Positions 55,590-64,000 of a stretch of 64,000 bases of DNA are shown in pieces. Position 1 is the stretch's first letter. Each line of letters starts with the position of its first letter. A program made the position numbers and the translations under genes. A model generated the notes under the pieces. It was given only the letters and a program-made list of their open reading frames with translations. It ran no database searches and had not been told where the DNA came from. Source of the stretch: Ursus arctos (taxonomy: Eukaryota > Chordata > Mammalia > Carnivora > Ursidae); the NCBI RefSeq assembly GCF_023065955.2, contig NW_026623089.1, forward strand, positions 34,626,767 through 34,690,766. The letters run 5' to 3'.

Positions 55590-55894
55590 TACCCGTAACA
55601 CAGTTCAGATTTCTTAATGTGGCTTCCAGGATCCAGACCCAGCCTCTCCTGACCTCTGTCACTGTCTCTCACCATGTCTCCCCTCAAGCGCTCTTTTCCT
55701 GTCATGCTAAACTCCCTTTAGTTCTTTACCAGGTTTCCAACACACTCTTAACCCTTGCTAGAATACCCATTCCCCCCTCTTGTCACCTGTCTCCTTCCAT
55801 CCTCGGCTTAAATGTCACTTCCTCAGGAAGTCTTCCCTGATTGGGAGGCTCTGCCATGTACACCTTATTTTTGCCCTATATTAAGAGCAGTACT
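55590..55894 (+). repeat. L2 LINE, part 1
   Basis: 'ggcttccaggatccagacccagcc', 'ccatcctcggcttaaatgtcacttcctcaggaagtcttccctgattgg' is L2 in plus orientation. It is broken by a SINE at 55895. Confidence 0.82.
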
Positions 55895-56098
55895 GGGGCG
55901 TCTGGGCGCCTCAGTCAGTTGAGCATCTGACTCTTGGTTTTGGCTCAGGTCATGATCTCAGGGTCCTGGGATTGAGCCCCCTGTTGGGCTATGCTCTCAG
56001 CATGGAGTCTGCTTGAGATTCTCTCTCCCTCTCCCTCTCCCTCTGCCCCTCCCTCTGCTTGTGCTCTCTCCTTCTCTCTCAAATAAATCAATTAATTA
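55895..56098 (+). mobile_element. Carnivore SINE inside L2
   Basis: 'ggggcgtctgggcgcctcagtcagttgagc', 'gggattgagccccctg', a long (CCCTCT) body and the tail 'caaataaatcaattaattaaaa'. A target duplication is not clear (aagagcagtact versus aaaacaatactt). Confidence 0.92.
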
Positions 56099-56289
56099 AA
56101 AAATGAAAACAATACTTAAAATACAAAAACACACAAAACCTATTGCTTGCTTAATTACATCAGCTTCCTTGCTAGAGTGTAGGCTCCCTGAGGCCAGGGA
56201 TGTGTGACCGTGACTGTGCCACTTCAGCTCTGCAGGGTCGCGCATGCAGCTGGCACTTCGTGCATGTGTGTTAAATAAATGCATGTCTG
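56099..56289 (+). repeat. L2 LINE, part 2
   Basis: L2 resumes with 'ttgctagagtgtaggctccctgaggccaggg' and ends '...gtgtgttaaataaatgcatg', completing the element begun at 55590. Confidence 0.75.
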
Positions 56290-56474
56290 GGGGTGCCTGA
56301 GTGGCTCAGTCGGTTAAGTGCCTTCGACTCGGATCATGATCCCAGCATCCTGGGATCGAGCCCCACATCAGGCTCCTTGCTTGGTGGGAAGCCTGCTTCT
56401 TCCTCTGTCTCTGCCTGCTGTTCCCCCTGCCTGTGCTCTCCCTCTCTCTCTCCGTCAAATAAACTAAAAAAAAT
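56290..56474 (+). mobile_element. Carnivore SINE with perfect 17-bp TSD
   Basis: Head 'ggggtgcctgagtggctcag', 'gggatcgagccccac' and a CT-rich body. The repeat aaataaatgcatgtctg is perfect at 56273-56289 and 56475-56491, so it inserted at the very end of the L2. The 182-codon minus frame at 56334-56882 runs through this SINE into unique DNA and has no recognised domain outside it. Confidence 0.95.
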
Positions 56475-56491
56475 AAATAAATGCATGTCTG

Positions 56492-57181
56492 CTTTGTCCA
56501 TAACCTTGAAGATGGGAGTGTAGGAGACTGCATCCATAGCTACAATGTATGCTGGGACAACTGTGTGTGTATGCGGTGGGTGTACCAGGCCACGGCCAGT
56601 GTGCATGCAAAGCAGGAGTGAGCAGTGAGAGTCTGAAAGGAGAAGAGCAGATGGAGAAGCAGAGTGACAGATAAAGAAGAGGATTCCCTCAGAAGCAGGG
56701 CAGAGATTCTTGGCAGCCACTCCCGATGTGCCTCCCCTGTAGTCAGTGAAGAAGAGGCTATAGGTGTCAGAGGGCCCAGCGTGCACCTGCACGCAGACTG
56801 CATCTATGGCCCTCATCCCCGACAGGTGGTCTTTGCAGTCCTGCCCTAGGGAGCCCGGACTTTGGTAGCATGGCCCATACACAAGTTTTTGTTTTTATAC
56901 TTTACTCTCTCAGTGAAGCAGATATAATAACTTAGTCCTTAGAAATTCATTAAAAGCTCTTGGTCTCTTCTATGATTAGCACCCCCAAATTCCTTAGAGT
57001 GTCTTTCTTCTGCCCTGTGTCTGCCGCTCTATTCCCTGGGTCTCCCCTCTTTTCTATGCATGCGTAGTTCCGCATGGGCTCCCGATGAGGCACGTCTCAG
57101 TCCCACAATCCTGGAGGACTGAGGTTTGGGTGCTATCCTAATTGCTGTTCTCACAAGAGCCAGATTTTCCCCGTTGTCTTC
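56492..57181. other. Unassigned unique DNA
   Basis: No repeat recognised. Overlapping frames on both strands at 56540-56849 give no domain. Confidence 0.35.
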
Positions 57182-57195
57182 ATAGAAAGTGGGGG

Positions 57196-57365
57196 GGGGG
57201 GGACCTGGGTGGCTCAGTCGTTAAGCGTCTGTCTTCAGCCCAGGGCATGATCCCAGTGTCCTGGGATCAAGGCCGCATCGGGCTCCCTGCTCCCCTGGGA
57301 GCCTGCTTTTTTCTTTCCCACTCCCCCTGCTTGTGTTCCCTCTCTCACTGGCTGTCTCTGTCAAA

Positions 57366-57404
<39 letters not shown>
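57196..57404 (+). mobile_element. Carnivore SINE with 14-bp TSD and (AAAT)n tail
   Basis: 'acctgggtggctcagtcgttaagcg', 'gggatcaaggccgc' and the body end in about 11 AAAT units (57362-57404). The direct repeat atagaaagtggggg lies at 57182-57195 and 57405-57418. The G-run at the head is partly target DNA. Confidence 0.94.
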
Positions 57405-57418
57405 ATAGAAAGTGGGGG

Positions 57419-57845
57419 AGGAATAAGGGGCTGAGTGAGCAAACGTGGAGAGAGAGAATGTTGGGAACTCCAAACATTAATTTTTATCCCCTCGCATGTA
57501 AATTGTAGTGTGTAAGTTAAAATTTACAGAGTTTATCTGCGGAATGGCTTTACTTCCAATGTTCTTATAAAGGATTGAGCTAAAGGATTCACTTTAGATA
57601 TTAGGGGAGTAGCTTAAGCAAGTTTACAAGCATTTTTCCCCCTATTTTTGCTGTCCTCTGACAGCATAGAGTAAATAATGAGGGTTTATAAAACTGGTTC
57701 CCTTCCAGGGCGCAGGCCAGTCCACGCAAAATGAATGAGATATGATTTTATATAAACAAATTAAGGGAAAGGACAGTGACTCCTACAATGCCTGCCACCC
57801 AGTAGGGCTCCATGAAAGAGCTCAGGAAAGAAAGAATCCAGTGCC
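57419..57845. other. Unassigned unique DNA
   Basis: About 430 bp with no recognised element or frame. Confidence 0.4.
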
Positions 57846-58035
57846 ATGCTTTTCAACCCCAGTTGCACACTGAAAGCATGGGTGACACTTGGAAAAATAT
57901 CATTCTCTGGTTCTTGCCCTCAGAAATTCTGATGTAATTGGTCTCAGGTATGGTCTGAGCACTGGCATTTTTAAAAGCCCCCCAGGTACTTCTGTTGCAC
58001 AGCCAAGGTGTGGAAATAACACTCTGGTCTAGAGA
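57846..58035 (+). mobile_element. MER5-type hAT-Charlie relic
   Basis: 'gcttttcaaccccagttgcacac', 'cagaaattctgatgtaattgg' and 'actggcatttttaaaagccccccagg' are the MER5A hallmarks in plus orientation. Confidence 0.75.
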
Positions 58036-58169
58036 GAAACTGTGAGTCCTTCAGATCTTTACAAGGATGCCAAATCATCTTTGGCTTAGCCATGGAGTTG
58101 GGAGGTCTGGGGCCAATCAGTTTGAGATAAAAATTTCATTATGGAATTACTCCATTGGATGTGATCTGC

Positions 58170-58178
58170 TGGGTGGGT

Positions 58179-58223
<45 letters not shown>
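58170..58223. repeat. (GT)n microsatellite
   Basis: A GGGT stretch leads into about 21 uninterrupted GT units. Minus frames of poly-Thr/His at 58139-58363 are its translation. Confidence 0.97.
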
Positions 58224-58224
<1 letters not shown>

Positions 58225-58489
58225 CAAATTTCTTCTGAGCCCTTGAAGTTCCCTGTCCTCGGCAGGGTGCTTGGAAGTTTGGGAGCTTTCCCTCAAGTAA
58301 CCCTGTAGTTTTACATCCACATCCAAAGTGAACGTGGCAGTAATCATTAGCATAAATCAGCAAGCAGAATGTAGAAACCTATACAGAAAGGCTGGCTTGA
58401 TAGTCCTCAATGATATTTTTATTTTCATATATCCACTAGGTTCAAGATTTGTTTATTAATTCTGTAGCAGGTTAAGGGAATGGAGGCAG

Positions 58490-59135
58490 CTGGTATCATT
58501 TATTCATTTATATTTTCATTTAACAGCCATCTGCTGAGTGTCTTCTATGTTCCAAGCTCTGGTTAGGGTTGGGGATAAAATGGTGAATGAAATTAACAGT
58601 CTCTGTCCTCTGTCCAGGAGGAGACAGAGACAAGTGGACAAGCACTGGCACAGAGAGGGAACGTGCAGGATGCTGTGGGAGCACGTGGTTGGGACATCCA
58701 GCCCAGACATCGTTGGAACATTGAGGGCTGGTGATGGTGAAAACCTCCTGGAAAATTACTCTGGGGAGAGTGGCAGCCATGGAATAAAGCACTTGTATCC
58801 CCCTTGAAGAAGGGACTTGCTGTTTGGCTCCTGGGAGTGCAGTTATCTGACAGCACCCAGCTGTGAGGGCTGTTGGGCTTTGCCCCAACTTTCAGGCTGA
58901 GGCCATGCTCTTCCAGGCAGGGGGGACAGCATCGTCCCCCCTCCATGCTACTGTGCATAGGGTGCAGTGAATATTAGTAGGAAGAAGAGAAGAAAGAGGT
59001 AAGGGAGGGATTGTGGCCAAATCATGGAGAGTCTTGGAGGCCATCATGAGAATGCTGGCCTCTACTCAAAGTGATGGAGTGGGGGGAGGGCATTAGGTGG
59101 GCAGTGATATGAGCCGATTTATGTTTTATGGTATC
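58490..59135 (-). repeat. L2 LINE
   Basis: Left end 'tcatttaacagccatctgctgagtgtcttctatgttccaag' and right part 'ggccaaatcatggagagtcttggaggccatcatgag', 'gcagtgatatgagccgatttatg' match L2 in reverse over ~640 bp. The middle is diverged. The frames of 89-122 codons at 58520-58958 lie within it. Confidence 0.78.
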
Positions 59136-60119
59136 CTTAGCTTCTGACTTTGCTCTAACCTGCTTCTTGCCTTGGGGCAATAATACCCACCCCAACACAG
59201 ACCTGGCATCTAGCAAAGCAGTACACCTTCTGGGTGACTCCTAGTCTGATAGCTCTCTGCAGTTAAGAGTTCCAAAGAAGTTGAAGATTTTATTTCTGAC
59301 TTCAAGAATTTTATATTCTCAAGGATGATACTAAGTGTGTTTTTATGCTCCAAAGTTGTGGAGGTTATCAAGCATCAAGGCGAGGAAGTATGGTGGAGTA
59401 TAGTCCAGTCTTTGTAGAGTGATGAGTGAAATGACTGTTTTTTTTATCCTTGGAAGAGGAACCAACATTCCTACTTGTCCTCACCTTATATTTGCCTACC
59501 CTGATTTGCCCAAACTGGTGATCAGAGAGCTTGGCAGGCAGGTGGCCCTGGAAAGGTCCTGACTGGTATATAATCCTAAATTTGGAGCACGGTTGTCTAT
59601 TTCCCATTCTCTGACTTCTGTAGATTTCCAGGTACACTTGAGCTGGGCCCAGAAGTAAAGAGTCAGGCAAAAAGGGAACTATATAGAAAAAAAAAATTAA
59701 TTCTTCCCCAGAGGAACGATTTTTCTGTTTAGAGATAACAAAGATTCCATGCTCCCCCCCCCCGCATTAATTATTCTTCCTATGATTTCATTCCCTTAGC
59801 TGATCTTAGAGCTGTGTTGAGAAAGCCCATGACTTGGTAGCTTCCTGTTTAGCTTTAGGCCCCACACCAGGCCTAGATGTCCTTGCAAACTCACTTTCTA
59901 ATAGATTTCCTGGCAACAGAACAACTCTTTTCGATACCACCTGTTCCCAGGGAATGCCAGTATCAGGAAGATAAATGCTGGGAGTGAGATAAAATCTGTT
60001 CTAGTATGCAGTTATCTTCTCTATCCAGGAGTCTGAGCTAACCTGGCGTTGGCCATTCTTGGCCCCAAATGTTATAATGAGGGCAATGATGGTGAATGGT
60101 ACTGTTACTAGAAAAATGG
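59136..60119. other. Unassigned unique DNA
   Basis: No recognised repeat except a C-run at 59754-59763. The 100-codon minus frame at 59368-59670 has no domain. Confidence 0.35.
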
Positions 60120-60560
60120 CTGGAACTGACAATTCACAAATATTTATGGTGAAGAAACATGTAAAAATATTTAGCATCACTAATAATCAAAGAGGAAAGA
60201 GGAGAAGGGGCGTAGGGCAGATAAAATCATTGCAAATAAGCAAAATGGCTCACTATAGGCAATTGGTTAAATCCAGATGCAATGGAATATCTTGAAAATT
60301 TCTGTTTATAAAAACATGTTTATGGGCATCATAAAATGGTCACAGGACACAAAACTATATATGCAAATATGTTCTTAACTTTAAAAATAAGAGCATTTGC
60401 AAAGAGGAAAATATTAAAAACTAACAATATTTGTTTTGGGGTGGTATAATTATGGATTATTTTAATTTCCTCCAAATATTTTTCTCTAATTTCCTAATTT
60501 CTAGAATAAATATATAGCCAGGAAAACCAAATAAAAATAAATTTTAGGAAAAAATAAAGA
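60120..60560 (+). mobile_element. Old L1 (L1M-type) 3' end
   Basis: 'catcactaataatcaaagagg', then 'ccagatgcaatggaatatcttg', 'ggggtggtataattatggattattttaatttcc' and an A-rich end reproduce the order of an old L1M 3' end. No frame survives. Confidence 0.65.
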
Positions 60561-61059
60561 AAAGGGATATTAAAATTATACTACTCACATTTTTTTCCTA
60601 TAGTGTCATTTTCACAGAAAAAAATCATTTGAGAACATACTTCTAGGAAGTCATCTAATGTTGCTGTTGGCTTTTTCTTGCAAGAGTATGGTGTGATGGC
60701 AATAAAACATTTTTCATGAAGTTATGATTTAAATGGTTAGACAGTCTCAGTTAATCTCAGGCCCAGTTATAGAGTTTAATCATCCTGTCTCTTTTGGTGA
60801 CCAAGGCTAGAAGAGTGGAGGTACAGCCACTGTCATTCTTTAGTTAGTGCAAGTTGACACACTAAAGGACACAAGTCCACCCTCTTCCTAGCCCTCTACC
60901 ACTTTCAGTGCAAATGAAAAAAAAAAAAAAAAAGAGGGGAAGACTGAAGAATTATTCAGTTAGATGATAGAAAATAAGGTTGGAGAGGAGAGTAGGGTGG
61001 AGGGAGGCTTAGGAGAGCATATATGAACACGGGAAGATCTGGGAGTGAGGGAAGGGCCA
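60561..61059. other. Unassigned, with an A-run
   Basis: The only notable item is an 18-bp A-run with 'agagggg' after it at 60916-60940. No associated SINE or L1 was found upstream of it. Confidence 0.4.
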
Positions 61060-61265
61060 TGGTGAGCACTGACATTTACTAAGCTCTTCCTCTGTGCTGG
61101 GCTCAGTCCTAAGTGCTTTGCTTTGGTGACTCCATTTACTCTTTATGGAACTTCTTGAAGGAGGTGTTTTCTTCACTTCATAGATGAGAATATTGAGACT
61201 CAAAGAACTAACTTGCCCAAGGTTATACATGGTAGTAAACAGTAGAGTTGGAAGTCAAACTACCT
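61060..61265 (-). repeat. MIR SINE
   Basis: 'tgacatttactaagctcttcctctgtgctgggctcag', 'cacttcatagatgagaatattgagactcaaagaac' and 'ttggaagtcaaactaccttc' form a near full-length minus-strand MIR. Confidence 0.85.
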
Positions 61266-61281
61266 TCATAACTCATTCTGA

Positions 61282-61285
<4 letters not shown>

Positions 61286-61331
<46 letters not shown>
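61286..61331. repeat. (GT)n microsatellite
   Basis: About 20 GT units then GCGTG. It lies just beyond the MIR. The poly-Val/Cys frame at 61184-61459 is its translation. Confidence 0.97.
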
Positions 61332-61332
<1 letters not shown>

Positions 61333-62239
61333 TGTACATGTATGCCTAATGAACACACCTTTGCCAATGGAGTTTTCCCCATCCAGTCACCTGAAGCTTG
61401 GAGAGATGAAGGGACTCATCTGTGGCCATGGAGACTGTGCTAGAACACAAATGACCTGATTATCAGTCTATGTGGATAAATTGCAATTTAAACTCAAACT
61501 GTCTGGGCAAAAGCTTTGGAACAGAGTGCAGGCTTTAGGTGCTGGCAGCTGTTACAGGAGAAAAGAGAGTCCTGAAAAGCAAGAGAAAATATGGAAGACA
61601 GTGCCTGTGAGGAGCTGGTCCAGGAGAGACCTCTGAGGTGTGCCGACCAACAAGCATCAACATCCATGTGGTAGCTCCTGGAGGACCCAGGATCCCCACT
61701 TTCCTAGGATCTAGGAGTGGTTCCCGAAAGGGCAGATCAGATGGTATAAGTGCCTCAGGACGAGGAGAGCTGACAGAAAGTCTTCAGCTTTGGGAGACAT
61801 GTAGCAGTAAATGGGATTGAGAAGAAAAATTCAGACTCAGGGAGCCAGACAAAAAAATATCTGGGCTAGGAAGGGCTGGACACTAAAGTTTCATTCATCC
61901 TGACCGAGGCTTCCTTGAGATTTGTCCCAATACTCCCACATTGTTGTAAAGTCACTTCTCCAAATCCATGACCTGAGTGTGAGGCTGCCCACGGTCAACT
62001 TGTAGGAAGGGAGATGGAAAATAAACAGGCCAGGGCTGCAACCCCACGATGGTGGTCTCACAGAGGGTCATGACCGTCTTCTTTTGTATCTTTCTGATTG
62101 TTTGTCACAAGACCTGGCCCTCTCTTCCACTTGAAAGCAATCCATTTCCACTAATGACAGAAGCATCACAGCGAATGCTCTTCAGGGAAGCTATGTGGTG
62201 AGGATAAAAATCAGAACGTTTTAATCCCAGATGAACAAG
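61332..62239. other. Unassigned unique DNA
   Basis: No mobile element recognised over ~900 bp; frames are short and without domains. Confidence 0.35.
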
Positions 62240-62370
62240 TGAGTCATTGTCTTCTGCACTATTGCAAGATTGAGTTCGTAGAGGGCAAGGCCCATGTTTA
62301 TCCATCTTTGAATCCCCCACAGGGCCTAATATTGCATCTTGCTCACAAATATGAATCGAATGAGTGATAC
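62240..62370 (+). repeat. L2 LINE 3' terminus
   Basis: 'gttcgtagagggcaaggcccatg', 'atctttgaatcccccacagggcctaatattgc' and 'aatcgaatgagtga' are L2 terminal blocks. The 89-codon minus frame at 62105-62374 is antisense to it. Confidence 0.75.
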
Positions 62371-62994
62371 CCAAGGTGCCTTTCCAAAGTTGGGTTGGAG
62401 AATCTACAACCGATTATCCTCCAGATACAACCTGGTTTAATTCTTCCCAGGTGATTTCTTTGGATTTGTCACATTGAAATGCCTCAGTCTTCCATTTGCC
62501 TCTTATCTGGTAAGTACCAAGAGGTTTTCCTTTGGTTGGTTTTCACCCTCCGAGGCCAAGTCTAGTCATCAGAGAAAGGTCCCTGAGAAACTTAATAGGT
62601 TTTGCCATCTTTGTCTGATGCAGAATGTTGGAGAAGATGGCAGAGCTAGATACCTCCAATAACAAACACAACCCAATTGCAAACACATTTACAAATGGGT
62701 CACTTTTACTTTTGGCACATTGTTTTTTTCATATGCGGAGTTGACACTATTGGCCCTTCCTCAGTAAGACCTAGATTTCAAGTAGTTTTTGCACAGTGTG
62801 ATAGATTGATCTGCCCAGATAGAAAAATAATGGATAGACAGGAAATTAGACCATGGACAGAATCACCACCACTTTCTGCCAAATCATCCCCAGGGGGTGT
62901 CAAAATGGCATCCACATTCTAAGTTCCCTTATTTGTTCACTATAAGTATCAATATAGATTAAAGGCCACTTATACTTATTTTTCATATTATTAG
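62371..62994. other. Unassigned unique DNA
   Basis: No repeat recognised. The 81-codon plus frame at 62677-62922 has no known domain. Confidence 0.35.
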
Positions 62995-63215
62995 AGAGCC
63001 AAGAATTTCTTGAACACCTACCATGAGCCAGGAATTATGTGACACCCTTTACATGTAACCCCTCACTTCTGCATTATTCTATTTTATAGTAGAGGAAGGA
63101 GAGTTTCACAGAAATTACATAGATTGTCTGAGGCTAAACCACTCTTAATCAGCAGTTAGGGTTTGAATGCATCTGTCAAAGTCCAAATTTTTGCTCTTTC
63201 TCCTAAACCACAGTC
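62995..63215 (-). repeat. MIR SINE
   Basis: 'cttgaacacctaccatgagccagg', 'ttacatgtaacccctcac', 'tagggtttgaatgcatctgtc' and 'gctctttctcctaaacc' give a minus-strand MIR. Confidence 0.8.
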
Positions 63216-63639
63216 CTATAGTCACACGCCTACTGGGACAGAAGGACTTTACCATGTGAACTATCCATCCCCAAATTGCCTTCATTATGGAACCCCATCA
63301 AAGGCTTTTGCAAAAATCTAAATAAGTCATGAAGACTGTATTCCATTTTTTGAAATATTTATTTTGTTCCTCAAAGGACTTCAAGGAGCCAAAGAGATGA
63401 TCAAAGGAATCCTCTGGTCATCCCATCTCAGTCTCCATTCCATTCTGAAGCAAAGGCCCCTGAGAAGGATTGAGCAGAAAGCCACTTTTCCATAAGTTTC
63501 AGATGCCAGGCCACTATTTTCCTACAGTAATTGGACAGGCTTTTCCAACGCCTCATTGAAATCACTCTGAAAATATATATCCAACAGAACAAACTAGATA
63601 AGACTGTCCATCATATGGAATGTTTATTATCTCCTTCAA
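63216..63639. other. Unassigned unique DNA
   Basis: No recognised element in ~420 bp. Confidence 0.4.
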
Positions 63640-64000
63640 ACTGTTTTTCTTTTTAAAAATTATTTTGAATTTGTAAAAATAATATATGGTTACTGCAAAA
63701 TATTGAAACCACACAAAGGTATAGAGACATAAAAGTGCACAATTCTCATTTATAGTCCCTTTTCCTCACACTCACCTTAGGAAGTAACCATTAGTGACAT
63801 TAGAGTGCCTGTGTTTTTCAGCTCGCCCCGTCCCCTCCCCCCCAAACACATGTGTGCACACACACAGAGCCATGTGGCTTTTCTTTTTTACAAAAATGAG
63901 AGCATACTCTACATTTCATCTGCAATTTGCCACTTAATACATACACGTAGGTTTTTATGTCCATCGGTCATATTTTTGTTCGCTTATCACTCATAAATGG
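63640..64000 (-). repeat. Old interspersed repeat related to 6030-6270, running off the window
   Basis: 'ttgtaaaaataatatatggttactgc', 'gtatagagacataaaagtgc', 'gaagtaaccattagtgacat' and 'tttcatctgcaatttgccacttaatac' parallel the copy at 6030-6270. A C-run and (CA)n patch (63830-63868) break it. Family name uncertain. Confidence 0.4.

Noticed and set aside
56334..56882. A 182-codon minus frame
   Set aside because: A third of it is a SINE read backwards; the rest shows no domain and other phases are open too.
61184..61459. A Val/Cys-rich 91-codon frame
   Set aside because: It is a translation of MIR and a (GT)n array.

Overview
The window is ordinary nuclear DNA of a placental mammal. It has no recognisable protein-coding gene, tRNA, rRNA or CpG island. 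The strongest lineage clue is at least a dozen tRNA-derived carnivore SINEs (Can-SINE/SINEC: head 'cctgggtggctcagtc', CT-rich body, AAATAAAT tail) together with carnivore L1 3' ends. The SINE form at 51.6-51.8 kb and the L1 3' UTR ending in 'tatggtgactaacataat' fit an arctoid carnivore, most likely a bear or giant panda. That species guess rests on recall of repeat types, not on a search. Every long reading frame is either part of a retroelement or unsupported, so the window is intergenic or lies inside a large intron.

Layout. 0-9 kb: a 1.3 kb hAT transposon relic (334-1648), a solo MaLR-type LTR (2472-2839), a SINE (3365-3558), a ~540 bp LTR (5424-5963), a hAT relic, and a MIR split by a 387 bp LTR-like insert (7970-8356). 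9-21 kb: a CR1/L3-like relic, L2 and MIR copies, a short L1 3' end and three SINEs, with repeat-poor stretches at 9.6-11.3 and 19-20.1 kb. 21.96-23.99 kb: a 5'-inverted (twin-primed) L1 with a 15 bp target-site duplication. 24.8-25.16 kb: an older L1 3' end. 26.3-33.7 kb: the most intricate block. An old L2 is split by a minus-strand class III (ERVL-type) provirus that keeps decayed RT, RNase H, integrase and dUTPase-like regions. The provirus is itself interrupted by two MaLR-like LTRs, one of which carries a third LTR, and by a hairpin element in its 5' LTR.

34-42 kb: an L2 carrying a MER5-type transposon, a second young L1 3' end, a SINE, and a minus-strand L1 relic with an ORF1-like segment. 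42-50 kb: MIR and L2 relics plus two long polypyrimidine tracts (45.96-46.12 and 47.00-47.11 kb). 49-58 kb: six SINEs, most with clear target-site duplications, two of them inside one L2. 58-64 kb: L2, MIR and old L1 relics with (GT)n arrays.

Nothing indicates an undescribed biological system. The items most worth checking are a candidate 15-nt microexon (16592-16606), the nested ERVL stack, the twin-primed L1, and one 233-codon frame with no recognised homologue.
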